From a virus, in the IMG/VR virus record IMGVR_UViG_3300028595_000039, positions 1 through 34,291 of that record: 34,291 bases of DNA; one strand, given 5' to 3'. Shown here piece by piece: positions 8,496-16,124 of this stretch. A program made the position numbers and the translations under genes. Every line of letters starts with the position of its first letter. Positions within the stretch are counted from its first letter, which is position 1. A model generated the notes under the pieces. It had not been told where the DNA came from, ran no database searches, and was given only the letters and a program-made list of their open reading frames with translations.

Positions 8496-8833
8496 AGCAC
8501 CACCATGTACTCAGTCCACGCGCCGCCTCGCACGGCAAGCGCCGGCGACGACTCGATCCGCTTTGGTACGTTTCCCTTGTCGACGTCGGTCTGGTCTTCG
8601 TCTGGCAGCCACACAATCGCGCCGACCGGTACAGCCGTATCCGTTAGCACGGTCGTCACAACGTCGCGAGTGCGGCCGTCTGCAGACGCGCTGTCCAAAA
8701 CACCCGTCTCAACGCGGCATAGAAACGACACAGGCGTGCCGTACGTCGGCGCACCGGTGCCGCTGCGTGACTCAATCTCAGCATAGTGCGCCGTCTGACT
8801 GTACGTCTTGGCTATGGTCCGCGGGGTAGCCAT
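8492..8833 (-). CDS. Head closure / stopper protein (putative)
   Basis: The 113-residue protein lies between the connector adaptor (8833-9288) and the gp10-like gene, the usual position of the head-tail stopper. It is beta-rich: TYGTPVSFLCRVETGV, then VVTTVLTDTAVPVGAIVWLPDED, ending WTEYMVVL. This looks like the small barrel of SPP1 gp16/HK97 gp-like stoppers. The assignment rests mainly on gene order. The start codon shares one base with the upstream stop (TGATG). Confidence 0.7.
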   Translation of the reverse strand: MATPRTIAKTYSQTAHYAEIESRSGTGAPTYGTPVSFLCRVETGVLDSASADGRTRDVVTTVLTDTAVPVGAIVWLPDEDQTDVDKGNVPKRIESSPALAVRGGAWTEYMVVL

Positions 8834-9288
8834 CAGCTCACGTCGTATTCGTCCTCAGCCTGTAGCGTGCGCACGGGGCTTGACGTTCCGAATGCGTCGG
8901 TCATGCCAACCGTAAACGCAGACTGTCTGCGGTCAGAGTCCTGGTGCAGCGCCTCGATTTCATCGACCGACTGCCCGCCGACAAAGATGCTTGCCGACGT
9001 GCGCCCAGCCTTAGCCCGCAGTCGCTCGGCCATCGCGGCGTACTGCTTGCTCCGCTGGCTGGCGTATTCGTACGCCTTGCCGTTGCGCACGTCAACGTCA
9101 AGCGCAAACTTACTGGCAAGCGATTCGCAGACCACGGCTGCGGCCAGAGCAGGGCTTCCCTGGTCGGCAAGCGCCCAAGCAATTTCCTCGTCCGTCACGA
9201 GCGCAGTGTCCGAATCTGTGTCACCGCACAAAAACCGCACCTCGTCGCGCGTGTTGTCGCTCGGGTCGCCGCCGTAGGTCCAGGTCAT
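8833..9288 (-). CDS. Head-tail connector adaptor protein
   Basis: The 151-residue protein begins WTYGGDPSDNTRDEVRFLCGDTDSD and continues LVTDEEIAWALADQG with several helices, the typical opening of phage head-tail adaptors (a small four-helix protein that binds beneath the portal). A later stretch (VGGQSVDEIEALHQDSDRRQ) may form the extended arm. It overlaps the preceding 63-residue gene by 4 bases (ATGA). The role in linking portal to stopper is family inference. Confidence 0.78.
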   Translation of the reverse strand: MTWTYGGDPSDNTRDEVRFLCGDTDSDTALVTDEEIAWALADQGSPALAAAVVCESLASKFALDVDVRNGKAYEYASQRSKQYAAMAERLRAKAGRTSASIFVGGQSVDEIEALHQDSDRRQSAFTVGMTDAFGTSSPVRTLQAEDEYDVS

Positions 9289-9476
9289 TTGCGCCCCTTG
9301 CCACGCCGCTTTGCTGGCTGCGGCGTATCAGGAATGTACACCAACACAATCTCAAGACCGCGCACAGCAGCCTTGAGCCCGCGCCACCCGGCGGCCTCTG
9401 GCACGAGGTCGCCGGACTTGCGGTCGTCATCGGGGCCGGGCCTGTAATTAGGCCCGGCCATGTATCCGATTGCCAT
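9285..9476 (-). CDS. Small protein after major capsid gene
   Basis: A 63-residue protein begins 8 bases after the capsid gene and overlaps the adaptor gene by 4 bases, so it is part of the operon. The N-terminal third is Gly/Pro rich (MAGPNYRPGPDDDR), the middle has a strand (GLEIVLVYIPDTP) and the end is basic (AKRRGKGRK). I do not recognise a family. Many phages have a small head-completion or capsid-associated gene here. A perfect inverted repeat lies within its first 45 bases. Confidence 0.68.
   Translation of the reverse strand: MAIGYMAGPNYRPGPDDDRKSGDLVPEAAGWRGLKAAVRGLEIVLVYIPDTPQPAKRRGKGRK
9434..9459 (-). repeat. 9-bp perfect inverted repeat just after capsid gene
   Basis: GGCCGGGCC and GGCCCGGCC flank an 8-base AT-rich loop. 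On the minus-strand transcript the hairpin forms about 25 bases after the capsid stop, inside the start of the 63-residue gene. No U-run follows, so it is more like an mRNA-stability, processing or partial-attenuation element than an intrinsic terminator. Its function is not shown by sequence alone. Confidence 0.6.
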
Positions 9477-9484
9477 ATTGATTA

Positions 9485-10456
9485 TCAGGTGTCGGTTGCC
9501 AGGAACAGCATGCCGAGGTCGGCGGCGGTGATCTCAAAGTCGAACGCCTGCTCGATCTCGTAGATGTCCGCGCTGCGGTCCAGGCTGTAATACTCTTTGA
9601 TGACCGCGCCAAACTCGTTGGCGCCGCCATTGAGAGTTGCCCAGGTGAACATACGGCCAGCGCTCGGCAGCATGGGGTTGGCGGCTGGGCTGACGTAGCA
9701 CAGCAGCGCTCCGTCCTCGTCCGCCAGCTGAGCGGTGGTTGTGCTAGACGCAGACTCATTGCTGGTCACGTTGGTGACGGACATACGATAGACGTTATCC
9801 AGGCCCAACGCACTGGCAAGAGCGCTGTCGGTCACGGCCGGGTTGCTCAGCCCGCTGATGTGTTTGATGCGGTCAACCACCTGCTCGGCGTCCTGCAAGA
9901 CGTCGTGTGTCTTCTGGCCGCACACCAAAGTGTTTGGCCGGAAGCCGGTCTTGGTCTCGATGTCGGACATCTTGTCGCGGATGTCGCTCACCGGAGTACC
10001 GCCGCTTGCGTCCCACTTGGTGCTTGGCGTGGTGTCGATCGCGCCAGTCCAAGTCGAGGTCGCGAAAAACGTCGACGCAAACTGAGACTCGCAGTTGAGC
10101 ATGGCCTGCTGCATCAGGAATTCGGCGTGGAATCGACCGAGGTCGAAGTCGCTGGTCGCGTCGTCCTGGTTGGACTTGGCCATGAACTCGGCCCAAACCT
10201 CACACTCGTAAGTATTTGTCAGGTCGATGCCGTACGCGCCTTCAGCCGCAAAACCGCCAGGGGCGCGCTTCTGCATGTTGTTGCGCAGCCAGTATTCTTT
10301 GGTGAACACCGGGTAGTAACCGGTCTTCTTGCTGACCGGAGTCGTGCCGAAAACACGGTGGCCAACAAACTTGGCCATGTCCTGCGCGTAGACCTGCGCG
10401 ACGTCCGTCAACAGTGGGTTGACGTACAGGTTGGAAGTCAGTGGTTGATTGGGCAT
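9485..10456 (-). CDS. Major capsid protein
   Basis: The 323-residue protein opens MPNQPLTSNLYVNPLLTDVA, a capsid-like N-terminal arm with no long cleaved prohead domain, followed by YYPVFTKEYWLRNN (E-loop-like). The central part has RDKMSDIETKTGFRPNTLVC and QKTHDVLQDAEQVVDRIKH, the helical P-domain style of HK97-fold capsid proteins, and it ends with beta strands (YYSLDRSADIYEIEQAFDFE). It follows scaffold and decoration genes. The ribosome site GGAGAG lies 8 bases before the start. A separate scaffold gene is consistent with an unfused capsid subunit. Confidence 0.88.
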   Translation of the reverse strand: MPNQPLTSNLYVNPLLTDVAQVYAQDMAKFVGHRVFGTTPVSKKTGYYPVFTKEYWLRNNMQKRAPGGFAAEGAYGIDLTNTYECEVWAEFMAKSNQDDATSDFDLGRFHAEFLMQQAMLNCESQFASTFFATSTWTGAIDTTPSTKWDASGGTPVSDIRDKMSDIETKTGFRPNTLVCGQKTHDVLQDAEQVVDRIKHISGLSNPAVTDSALASALGLDNVYRMSVTNVTSNESASSTTTAQLADEDGALLCYVSPAANPMLPSAGRMFTWATLNGGANEFGAVIKEYYSLDRSADIYEIEQAFDFEITAADLGMLFLATDT

Positions 10457-10468
10457 CTCAATGCTCTC

Positions 10469-11344
10469 CTACAGCTTGGTGTACTCAAGCCACGCATCCC
10501 GCAAGTAGATGTCGTCGTTGGCATGAGTGCCTGGTTTGAGGGTTAGTGCCAGAGGCGCGTGCGCCGTGATGTCTGCGGCTGCCAGAGTCACGGTGTACTC
10601 TGCCTCGGTTGCGACTGCGAGCGCTGCGGTGTTGCCGCCGGCGTTTGAGTCGCCGGTGCCGACAAACGCGCCAACAGCGATAACGGCCGCAGTGTCGGTG
10701 TTGCTGCCCTTGGCGAGCTTCAAATGCACGGTCACATCCTGAGACGCGTCAAGGTCGCCAGGCAAGTGGTTGTGGCCAAACTGAGCCTCTGCCTCGTCGG
10801 TGGCAACCCACTTGATCTGCAGGCCCTTGTCGGCCGCGGCGCTGATCCGCTCAAGGATCGGCGTGCTGTCGCTGGCCATGATCCCGCCGTGACCGGCGAG
10901 GTTGGTGATGTCGTCGCTGTTGATCTCGCGCAAGCTGTCGAGCGGAAGATTGACGCGGCCGTACTTGGCCTCGCCCCCGCACTGCAGCGCAACGCTGATC
11001 TTCTCGCCAGCGCCGCTGGCTGCAAAGATCGCGTAACCCAACACGCGGCCACCGTCCGCTGCGGTGATGCAGCGACCAACCGAGTCGGTCATGACTGCGG
11101 CACCGGCCGCAACAGCAGCACCGGCCTCAACCTTGGCGACGCCGCGGTACGCAACGTTTGCGGCGTCGCCGGCGGTGTCTGGCGCGTCGGTCAAAACACC
11201 GACCGCATTCATGCCCTGCGTGGCGCAGTACGACACCTTTTTGGCGGCTGCCAGGTAGACGAATCGATGCTGGTACGAGCTCAGGTCTGCATTAGCCTGC
11301 AGCCCGCCGAGCATCCCGATGTCAGAAGTCCAAGCGGCGGTCAT
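10469..11344 (-). CDS. Capsid decoration protein: DUF2190-like plus C-terminal beta domain
   Basis: The first about 120 residues of 291 match a DUF2190-type capsid cement protein (QHRFVYLAAAKKVSYCATQG, VLTDAPDTAGDAANVAYRG, VEAGAAVAAGAAVMTDSVGR, ISVALQCGG). The last 160 residues are an extra beta-rich domain (LQIKWVATDEAEAQFGHN, YTVTLAAADITAHAPLALTL, IYLRDAWLEYTKL) that looks like a jelly-roll. DUF2190 proteins are normally about 110 residues, so this is a longer, two-domain form. It probably sits on the capsid surface; a ligand for the outer domain is not shown. AAGGGG precedes the start. Confidence 0.75.
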   Translation of the reverse strand: MTAAWTSDIGMLGGLQANADLSSYQHRFVYLAAAKKVSYCATQGMNAVGVLTDAPDTAGDAANVAYRGVAKVEAGAAVAAGAAVMTDSVGRCITAADGGRVLGYAIFAASGAGEKISVALQCGGEAKYGRVNLPLDSLREINSDDITNLAGHGGIMASDSTPILERISAAADKGLQIKWVATDEAEAQFGHNHLPGDLDASQDVTVHLKLAKGSNTDTAAVIAVGAFVGTGDSNAGGNTAALAVATEAEYTVTLAAADITAHAPLALTLKPGTHANDDIYLRDAWLEYTKL

Positions 11345-11347
11345 TGA

Positions 11348-12184
11348 CTAGCCCCTTTCTTTTGCGAGCTCAGCGTAGAGCTCAGGGTTTTGCTTCACGG
11401 CGCGGATGCGAGCCCTCGCAGCGTCGAGTTTCGGGTCGGCCGCCATGAGCGCCTTGGCCGCTTCCTCGAGCCTGGCCTTGCCCTCGCTCACTGCGGAGCC
11501 GCGCGTACCGACGGTCTTGAGCGCTTCGCTCTGAGCAACGGCCTTGGAGCTGGCCTCGAGCGTCGCAAACAGCGCCTCGGCTGCCTCTGCACTCTGGCTC
11601 TTCTCGGTGCCGTAGAGCAGCTCAGCCAAGTCCTCAGTCGTGCTGCCTGGCACATGGGCCAGCGACTTCTCTGCGCGGGCTTGCCAAATTTCCTTGGCGC
11701 GCTTGGCAGCGAGTTCTTGCAGTGCGTCGGAGGTTGCCTTGTTTTCCTTCTCCAGCGCTGCGATCTTGTCGGCCTGGGCCTTGAGCGCAAGCTCGTAGTC
11801 CTTAGCGGCCTTGGTTTCGGCTTCCATGTCTTTTGCTTTCTCGGCCGGCACTTCCGGCGCAGCGGCTGGCTCGGCAACCTCTTGGGCTTCCGGCTCGCCA
11901 AACGTGATTCGAGCACCGGCGAGCTCATCCTGATACGCGTCAACGATCCGGGTGAGTGCGGTGGCAACGGTGCGGCCCTGCTTCGACATACCCTTCGGTA
12001 GGTTCAAGGCCTTCTCTGCCGGGCACGGTGTTTCCAATGCCGCGGCGAAACCTTCGACGTCAATCTTAGGCACGGTGGTTTCTCCTGATTCAGACTTGGT
12101 CACTGGATACCGGGGCTTTTTGTTGGCGCCCGCATCAACAGCGCTGACCTCGTCGACCTCAAAATGGCGCACGCGTCTTGGCAT
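11348..12184 (-). CDS. Capsid scaffold protein
   Basis: The 278-residue protein sits between the protease gene and the decoration/capsid genes. Its N-terminus (HFEVDEVSAVDAGANKKPRY) resembles the conserved leader found next to XkdF-type proteases in phages. The centre is a long charged helix (KAAKDYELALKAQADKIAALEKEN) and the C-terminal half is Ala/Glu/Lys-rich helix, as in scaffolds. The N-terminal motif may be a protease recognition or leftover protease segment. The start has only a weak purine stretch (AAGAAAG) upstream. Confidence 0.8.
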   Translation of the reverse strand: MPRRVRHFEVDEVSAVDAGANKKPRYPVTKSESGETTVPKIDVEGFAAALETPCPAEKALNLPKGMSKQGRTVATALTRIVDAYQDELAGARITFGEPEAQEVAEPAAAPEVPAEKAKDMEAETKAAKDYELALKAQADKIAALEKENKATSDALQELAAKRAKEIWQARAEKSLAHVPGSTTEDLAELLYGTEKSQSAEAAEALFATLEASSKAVAQSEALKTVGTRGSAVSEGKARLEEAAKALMAADPKLDAARARIRAVKQNPELYAELAKERG

Positions 12185-12264
12185 GCGATTGCTTTCTTGC
12201 TTGGTTGTTTAACCCGCTTTGATCGCGAGCGCTCAGGCGCATTGGATCGCGCCGTGTTCTGGCC

Positions 12265-12294
12265 AGCCTATTTGTCTGTTGATTGGTTTGTCAA
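12265..12294 (-). promoter_or_regulatory. Candidate promoter before the scaffold gene
   Basis: On the minus strand TTGACA (12289-12294) is followed after 18 bases by TAGGCT (12265-12270), about 80 bases before the scaffold ATG. The -35 match is exact, the -10 is only fair (TAnnnT pattern), and the spacer is one base long. The site overlaps the end of the protease gene. Confidence 0.4.
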
Positions 12295-13139
12295 GTGTTT
12301 GTTTGCTGGGCTAGTTCCACAACAGTGACCTCAGGCATCTCCGACTCTGGCATGTCCTCTCGAGTCAGCATGCCGCCAGGCGAGAACGCGTTGATCTTTC
12401 CGTCGAGGTACGCTTGCCATAGAGACTCAGGCAAATACACGCCGAGCCACCATGATCCGCTGTGGGCATAGCTGTCGCCGAATGGCCTGCGCCAGATAGA
12501 GTGCGGCTCGCCGTCCATTGCGGCTCGGTAGTCTTCTGGCGTGGGGTACTGCTCGACCCACGACTCAACAACCTCTGCGTCGTACGCAACGCCCATGTGC
12601 TGGATTCCAACAACGCGGCTGCGGCAGAGATAAGCATGCGCCGCCCCCTGCACGGCCTTAGGGTCAACCCAGTCGTCGTGTGCATCCGCCTCCGGCGAGC
12701 CCGTGTTGCCGTATGGGTCGAGCACTGCGCCGTATACGATCTGCAATGCGTCAGACTTTGTCGCGCGCACCGGGTTGTCGCGCAATGCCGCACGCAGCTT
12801 GCGTGCCTTGCGGGCCATTTGCCCGGTATCGCCAAGCTTACGGACTGCGGCGGGATGCGGCGCGCGGATATCAGCCATGCCACCAAGTGCACGCGCAGCA
12901 TCCCGCCCAAGCGCCACCACGACACGCGGCCGGCGCTTTTCGATCTGCTCTAGCAAGTCCTCCGACAGCACAGCGAGCGACACGTCGGACCGGCGCAGCC
13001 CGGCCGGCTCCAGCAGCGTGCTGTACAGCGCGCGCCCATCGGCGCCGCTGAATGGCTCGCCTGTAGCGATGTCGTCTCTGCTGGCGACGCTGCCGACTAG
13101 CAGCGCCTGCGCGCCTTCGTTCCAAACTGCGTCAACCAT
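12291..13139 (-). CDS. Capsid maturation protease XkdF-like, fused to UDG-like domain
   Basis: The start is ATG at 13139, with GAGG 5 bases upstream; a GTG six bases earlier is an alternative. Of 282 residues, about 10-122 look like a uracil-DNA-glycosylase fold: LLVGSVASRDDIATGEPF, SGADGRAL, then a mid-domain strand (RRPRVVVALGRDAARALGG) and APHPAAVRK. Spacing from the VG to G.PF matches family 4 enzymes, but motif A reads VGSVAS where active enzymes have VGEAPG, and the four Fe-S cysteines are absent. Residues about 128-256 match XkdF: QIVYGAVLDPYG, VVGIQHMGVAYDAEVVESW, GSWWLGVYLPESLWQAYL and a GFSMGG-like AFSPGGM. H181 and S253 are candidate catalytic residues. It lies just before the scaffold gene, where capsid proteases normally are. 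Confidence 0.85.
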   Translation of the reverse strand: MVDAVWNEGAQALLVGSVASRDDIATGEPFSGADGRALYSTLLEPAGLRRSDVSLAVLSEDLLEQIEKRRPRVVVALGRDAARALGGMADIRAPHPAAVRKLGDTGQMARKARKLRAALRDNPVRATKSDALQIVYGAVLDPYGNTGSPEADAHDDWVDPKAVQGAAHAYLCRSRVVGIQHMGVAYDAEVVESWVEQYPTPEDYRAAMDGEPHSIWRRPFGDSYAHSGSWWLGVYLPESLWQAYLDGKINAFSPGGMLTREDMPESEMPEVTVVELAQQTNT

Positions 13140-13152
13140 ACTCACCTCAAAA

Positions 13153-13217
13153 GACGCGCGCCGTGGTGGGATGGGTTTGCCGCAGGAGGGGACGGCCAGG
13201 AGGCCACGGCGCGCGTC
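13153..13217 (-). terminator. Perfect 14-bp inverted repeat, possible terminator/leader hairpin
   Basis: GACGCGCGCCGTGG and its exact complement flank a 37-base loop between the HNH endonuclease stop and the protease gene. On the minus transcript the stem is followed by TTTT and then the GAGG ribosome site of the protease gene. It could terminate the HNH transcript or hide the protease ribosome site. Four U is short for a strong terminator, so either is possible. Confidence 0.55.
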
Positions 13218-13226
13218 AATGCTAGG

Positions 13227-13865
13227 TTACTTGGTTGGTTGGGTTGTGTCAAAGTTAGCTAATCTATCCAGCAACCGACGCGCCGCCGCTTCGCCCTTTG
13301 CTGGCGCCGCTTTGCATTCTTCGCAGCCGCACTGTGGCGGGTTGTTCAATCGGATGAATTCGGCGTCGTATACCAACAATGCGCCTGCGTCCCACGCGCG
13401 CGCGGCTGCGTGTTCGCATGTGTAGCGGCCGCATGACGTGCTTAGCTTCTTGCCTACGGAACGGAAGATCCGCGCGTGATACTTGCCTCCGTCCTTACTG
13501 TAGCAGGAGACTCCCCTGTATTTCCCTTTATGGCTACCCTTGTTGGCCATGTTTTGCCTCTGGGTGCAGACGCGCAGGTTCGATTTGCGGTTATCCAGGC
13601 CGTCACCATTGACGTGATCCACCTGCTCTCCGACCCGCGCTTTAGCTACCACCCTGTGAAGCAATACCCATACGTGCCCACTGTCATCCGTCCGTGACAA
13701 CCTCTGGCAATAGCACGTTCTTTTGCTACTGTGCGCGTGCCACCTATTCTCACGAATCGCCAGCCACGTGTCATAGTCGACAACGCCCCACCGGCCAAGC
13801 GTCAACTTCATGTAGACGCCGCTTGGTCTGATAACAGCCTCATTCGGCCACCTGGCATCAATCAT
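13227..13865 (-). CDS. HNH homing endonuclease with AP2-like domain
   Basis: The 212-residue protein has an HNH-type nuclease (LLHR near 68-71, QVDHVNGDGLDNRKSNLR at 81-98) followed by an AP2-type DNA-binding domain (KYRGVSCYSKDGGKYHARIF and EHAAARAWDAGALLVYDAEF, about 115-173). This is the usual domain order of free-standing phage homing endonucleases. A CxCxxC stretch (QCGCEECK) near residue 178 is extra. The start overlaps the upstream stop by 4 bases; a Met at 13811 is an alternative. It sits between the methylase-helicase and protease genes, so it is likely a selfish insertion in the morphogenesis operon. Confidence 0.88.
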   Translation of the reverse strand: MIDARWPNEAVIRPSGVYMKLTLGRWGVVDYDTWLAIRENRWHAHSSKRTCYCQRLSRTDDSGHVWVLLHRVVAKARVGEQVDHVNGDGLDNRKSNLRVCTQRQNMANKGSHKGKYRGVSCYSKDGGKYHARIFRSVGKKLSTSCGRYTCEHAAARAWDAGALLVYDAEFIRLNNPPQCGCEECKAAPAKGEAAARRLLDRLANFDTTQPTK

Positions 13866-16075
13866 TCGAACAACCCCAACTGTGGCTTGGTTGATGGGTC
13901 CGCCTGATTAAGGTTCGCTACCGCCTGTTGCCAGTAGGACCGCTTCAACTCGACGCCAACGAACCGCCGTCCCTTGCTCACGGCAACATACCCCTCGCTT
14001 CCGATTCCGCCAAACGGACTCAGCACCGAATCACCAGGAGCGCTCCACAGGTCTATTCCGCGCTCGATCACCTGTAGCTGCAGAGGGCAGATATGCCGCT
14101 CATCATCCTCTTCGCGCGCGCTCCTGTGCTGCAGTGTCTGACTTGGGTTAATGTCCGTCCAAACGGGAGAAGCGTACCGCTGCCATACCTCGACGGGGAA
14201 TTCATCGTGCGTGTGGCTTACCGGTGCCGCGTTTTTTCCTGGCTTGCGCATTGTGACGAGATAGTCCGGGATGCCTTGCCGGCTCATCGCTGAGTCTTTC
14301 CTTAGTTGCTTCCACAGCAGCCCGAGCGCCTTTGTGCGTTGCATCGCCGTAACTGGGTCTTTCCAGATGCAAACCTCGCTATGGTAAATCCATCCGGCGC
14401 CCTCAAATGCACGAATCATCTCGCCGCGAAAGTCGCGGATGCCGATGTACCCGTGGTGGAATTTCGACGTCGGAAGGTTCATGCAGTGGAATGAAAGTAG
14501 CCGACCCGGCATGGTCACACGATACAGCTCCGTGATTAGAAATCTGAAGTGATCGTAGAACTCATCGTTGGTCTTACAGTTGCCCATGTCTCGGTCGCTG
14601 TTGCTGTATGTGTAAAGCGATGCAAACGGCGGGCTGAATATCGTGTATCCTATCGAATCGTCGTGGAGACTTCTTGTTTCTTCGACGCAATCTCCTAGCC
14701 TCATTTCCCACATGTCGCCGGTCGCAACTTCTGTTTCGTACTCCGACACGTCCCTGCTGGCGCCTCGTATCTCGCCACGCACGATATCGTTCGTCTTGCT
14801 CGTCATCTCTTGCGACATTCGCTCAGCGTCCCTTTCTTTCCGGTTCAGATTCTCAATCACCGCGCCCTCCATATCGGCGCTGATTCTGTAGACGTCTACC
14901 GGGTTCTTTTGCCCAAACCTCCAGCACCTGCGTACTGCCTGATAGTAGCCCTCCCACGAATCATTCATCCCGACAAATGCCATATTGCTGCAGCATTGCA
15001 GGTTAAGGCCAAAGCCGAAGATAGAACTCTTGCTCACCAGTACGCGAATATCACCAGCCAGGAAGTCTACGATTGCCTGCTCCTTTTTCTCGCGCGAATC
15101 GCTACCTCGGATCTCAACAGCCCCGCTGATTGTCTTTCGGCACGCCTCAGATTCCGCATTTAGGTTGCACCACACAATCCACTGGCCGTCTTGCCCATTC
15201 ACTATATCGGCGCACTTCTCAACTCGAGCAGATGTTGAGTCTCTCCGTGCTCTAATTCTCTCCTGCAGCGTAGCAGCTGGTTCGGCAAATAGCTGGCCAT
15301 CCTTTGCGTCTGATTCTGTCTCGACGACTACATCGTGGACTCTCAGCGGCGGAAGGATAAAACCATCGTCGCTGTACCCTAGATCTGACGGGCTCTTCAC
15401 CATCGCGGCCCATGAGCACATCCACTCCCAGAACCTTGACTGAGCGTGTCCCTTTAGCCTCCATTTCTGCGTCTCGCCGCCGTCGTGCACGAAGAACATA
15501 GACAGCATCTCTGAACGAGACATAGCACCAATAAACTCGGAGTGATTGCCTAGCTCCATATGGTCGTTAGGCGCTGGAGTCGCTGTGCAGGCTAGCTTAT
15601 ACGCCGTTTCCGCGAATGTCTCTATTATGAGGCCCCTGGTCTTACCGTCGTACGCCTTCAAGATCGACGACTCGTCCAGTACAACGCCGACAAACTCCGA
15701 TGCGTCGAAGTGTTCCAGCATCTCATAGTTTGCAACCGTAATGCCGTCCGTTACGTCTGACTGGCTGCGACGATAGCAGACATTCGGAATGCCAAACTTT
15801 ACGGCCTCGCGTACGGTTTGCGGCGCTACTGCCAGCGGAGCCAAGATTAGTACTTTGCCTCCGGATTGCTCGCAAACCCGGCGAGCCCACTCCAGCTGCA
15901 TCGCCGTCTTTCCCAGTCCTGTATCGCAAAACAGAGCCGCACGGCCACGCCGCAATGCCCAGCGAACTATGTCGGCCTGAAACGGGAACAGCTTTTGATT
16001 GAGCTCTCCGGCGTCAAATCCGGTCGGAATGTCCTTGATTGCCTTGCGCTCCAGGAAGCGCTCGTATGCATCCAT
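13862..16075 (-). CDS. SNF2/DEAD-type helicase fused to N4/N6 DNA methyltransferase
   Basis: The start is ATG at 16075 with AGGAGGA 7 bases upstream, giving 737 residues. The N-terminal half is an SF2 helicase: Walker A DTGLGKT (51-57), motif II LDESS (133-137), motif III-like CTATPAP (163-169) and motif VI QAVRRCWRFGQ (379-389). The C-terminal half is a beta-class methyltransferase: SPPF (481-484) and, after it, SPFGGIGSEGY (686-696) with GRRFVGVELKRSYW (702-714), i.e. IV before I. The first residue of the motif I DPF is Ser here. The last residues PQLGLFE resemble a beta-clamp binding motif. Such fusions occur in phages; modification of viral DNA, possibly for anti-restriction, is inferred. 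Confidence 0.9.
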   Translation of the reverse strand: MDAYERFLERKAIKDIPTGFDAGELNQKLFPFQADIVRWALRRGRAALFCDTGLGKTAMQLEWARRVCEQSGGKVLILAPLAVAPQTVREAVKFGIPNVCYRRSQSDVTDGITVANYEMLEHFDASEFVGVVLDESSILKAYDGKTRGLIIETFAETAYKLACTATPAPNDHMELGNHSEFIGAMSRSEMLSMFFVHDGGETQKWRLKGHAQSRFWEWMCSWAAMVKSPSDLGYSDDGFILPPLRVHDVVVETESDAKDGQLFAEPAATLQERIRARRDSTSARVEKCADIVNGQDGQWIVWCNLNAESEACRKTISGAVEIRGSDSREKKEQAIVDFLAGDIRVLVSKSSIFGFGLNLQCCSNMAFVGMNDSWEGYYQAVRRCWRFGQKNPVDVYRISADMEGAVIENLNRKERDAERMSQEMTSKTNDIVRGEIRGASRDVSEYETEVATGDMWEMRLGDCVEETRSLHDDSIGYTIFSPPFASLYTYSNSDRDMGNCKTNDEFYDHFRFLITELYRVTMPGRLLSFHCMNLPTSKFHHGYIGIRDFRGEMIRAFEGAGWIYHSEVCIWKDPVTAMQRTKALGLLWKQLRKDSAMSRQGIPDYLVTMRKPGKNAAPVSHTHDEFPVEVWQRYASPVWTDINPSQTLQHRSAREEDDERHICPLQLQVIERGIDLWSAPGDSVLSPFGGIGSEGYVAVSKGRRFVGVELKRSYWQQAVANLNQADPSTKPQLGLFE

Positions 16076-16096
16076 CCGTTTTCCTCCTGAGCCCGG

Positions 16097-16124
16097 ATAG
16101 TAACATATATGCAATAATAGTCAA
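16097..16124 (-). promoter_or_regulatory. Promoter before the helicase-methyltransferase gene
   Basis: On the minus strand TTGACT (16119-16124) and TACTAT (16097-16102) are 16 bases apart in an AT-rich stretch, about 20 bases before the AGGAGGA site. This places a transcription start inside the otherwise continuous head-gene operon. Confidence 0.6.

Noticed and set aside
12703-13425. 240-residue plus-strand ORF opposite the protease
   Set aside because: The minus frame carries the UDG-like and XkdF motifs; the plus frame has none and spans the hairpin and gene boundaries.
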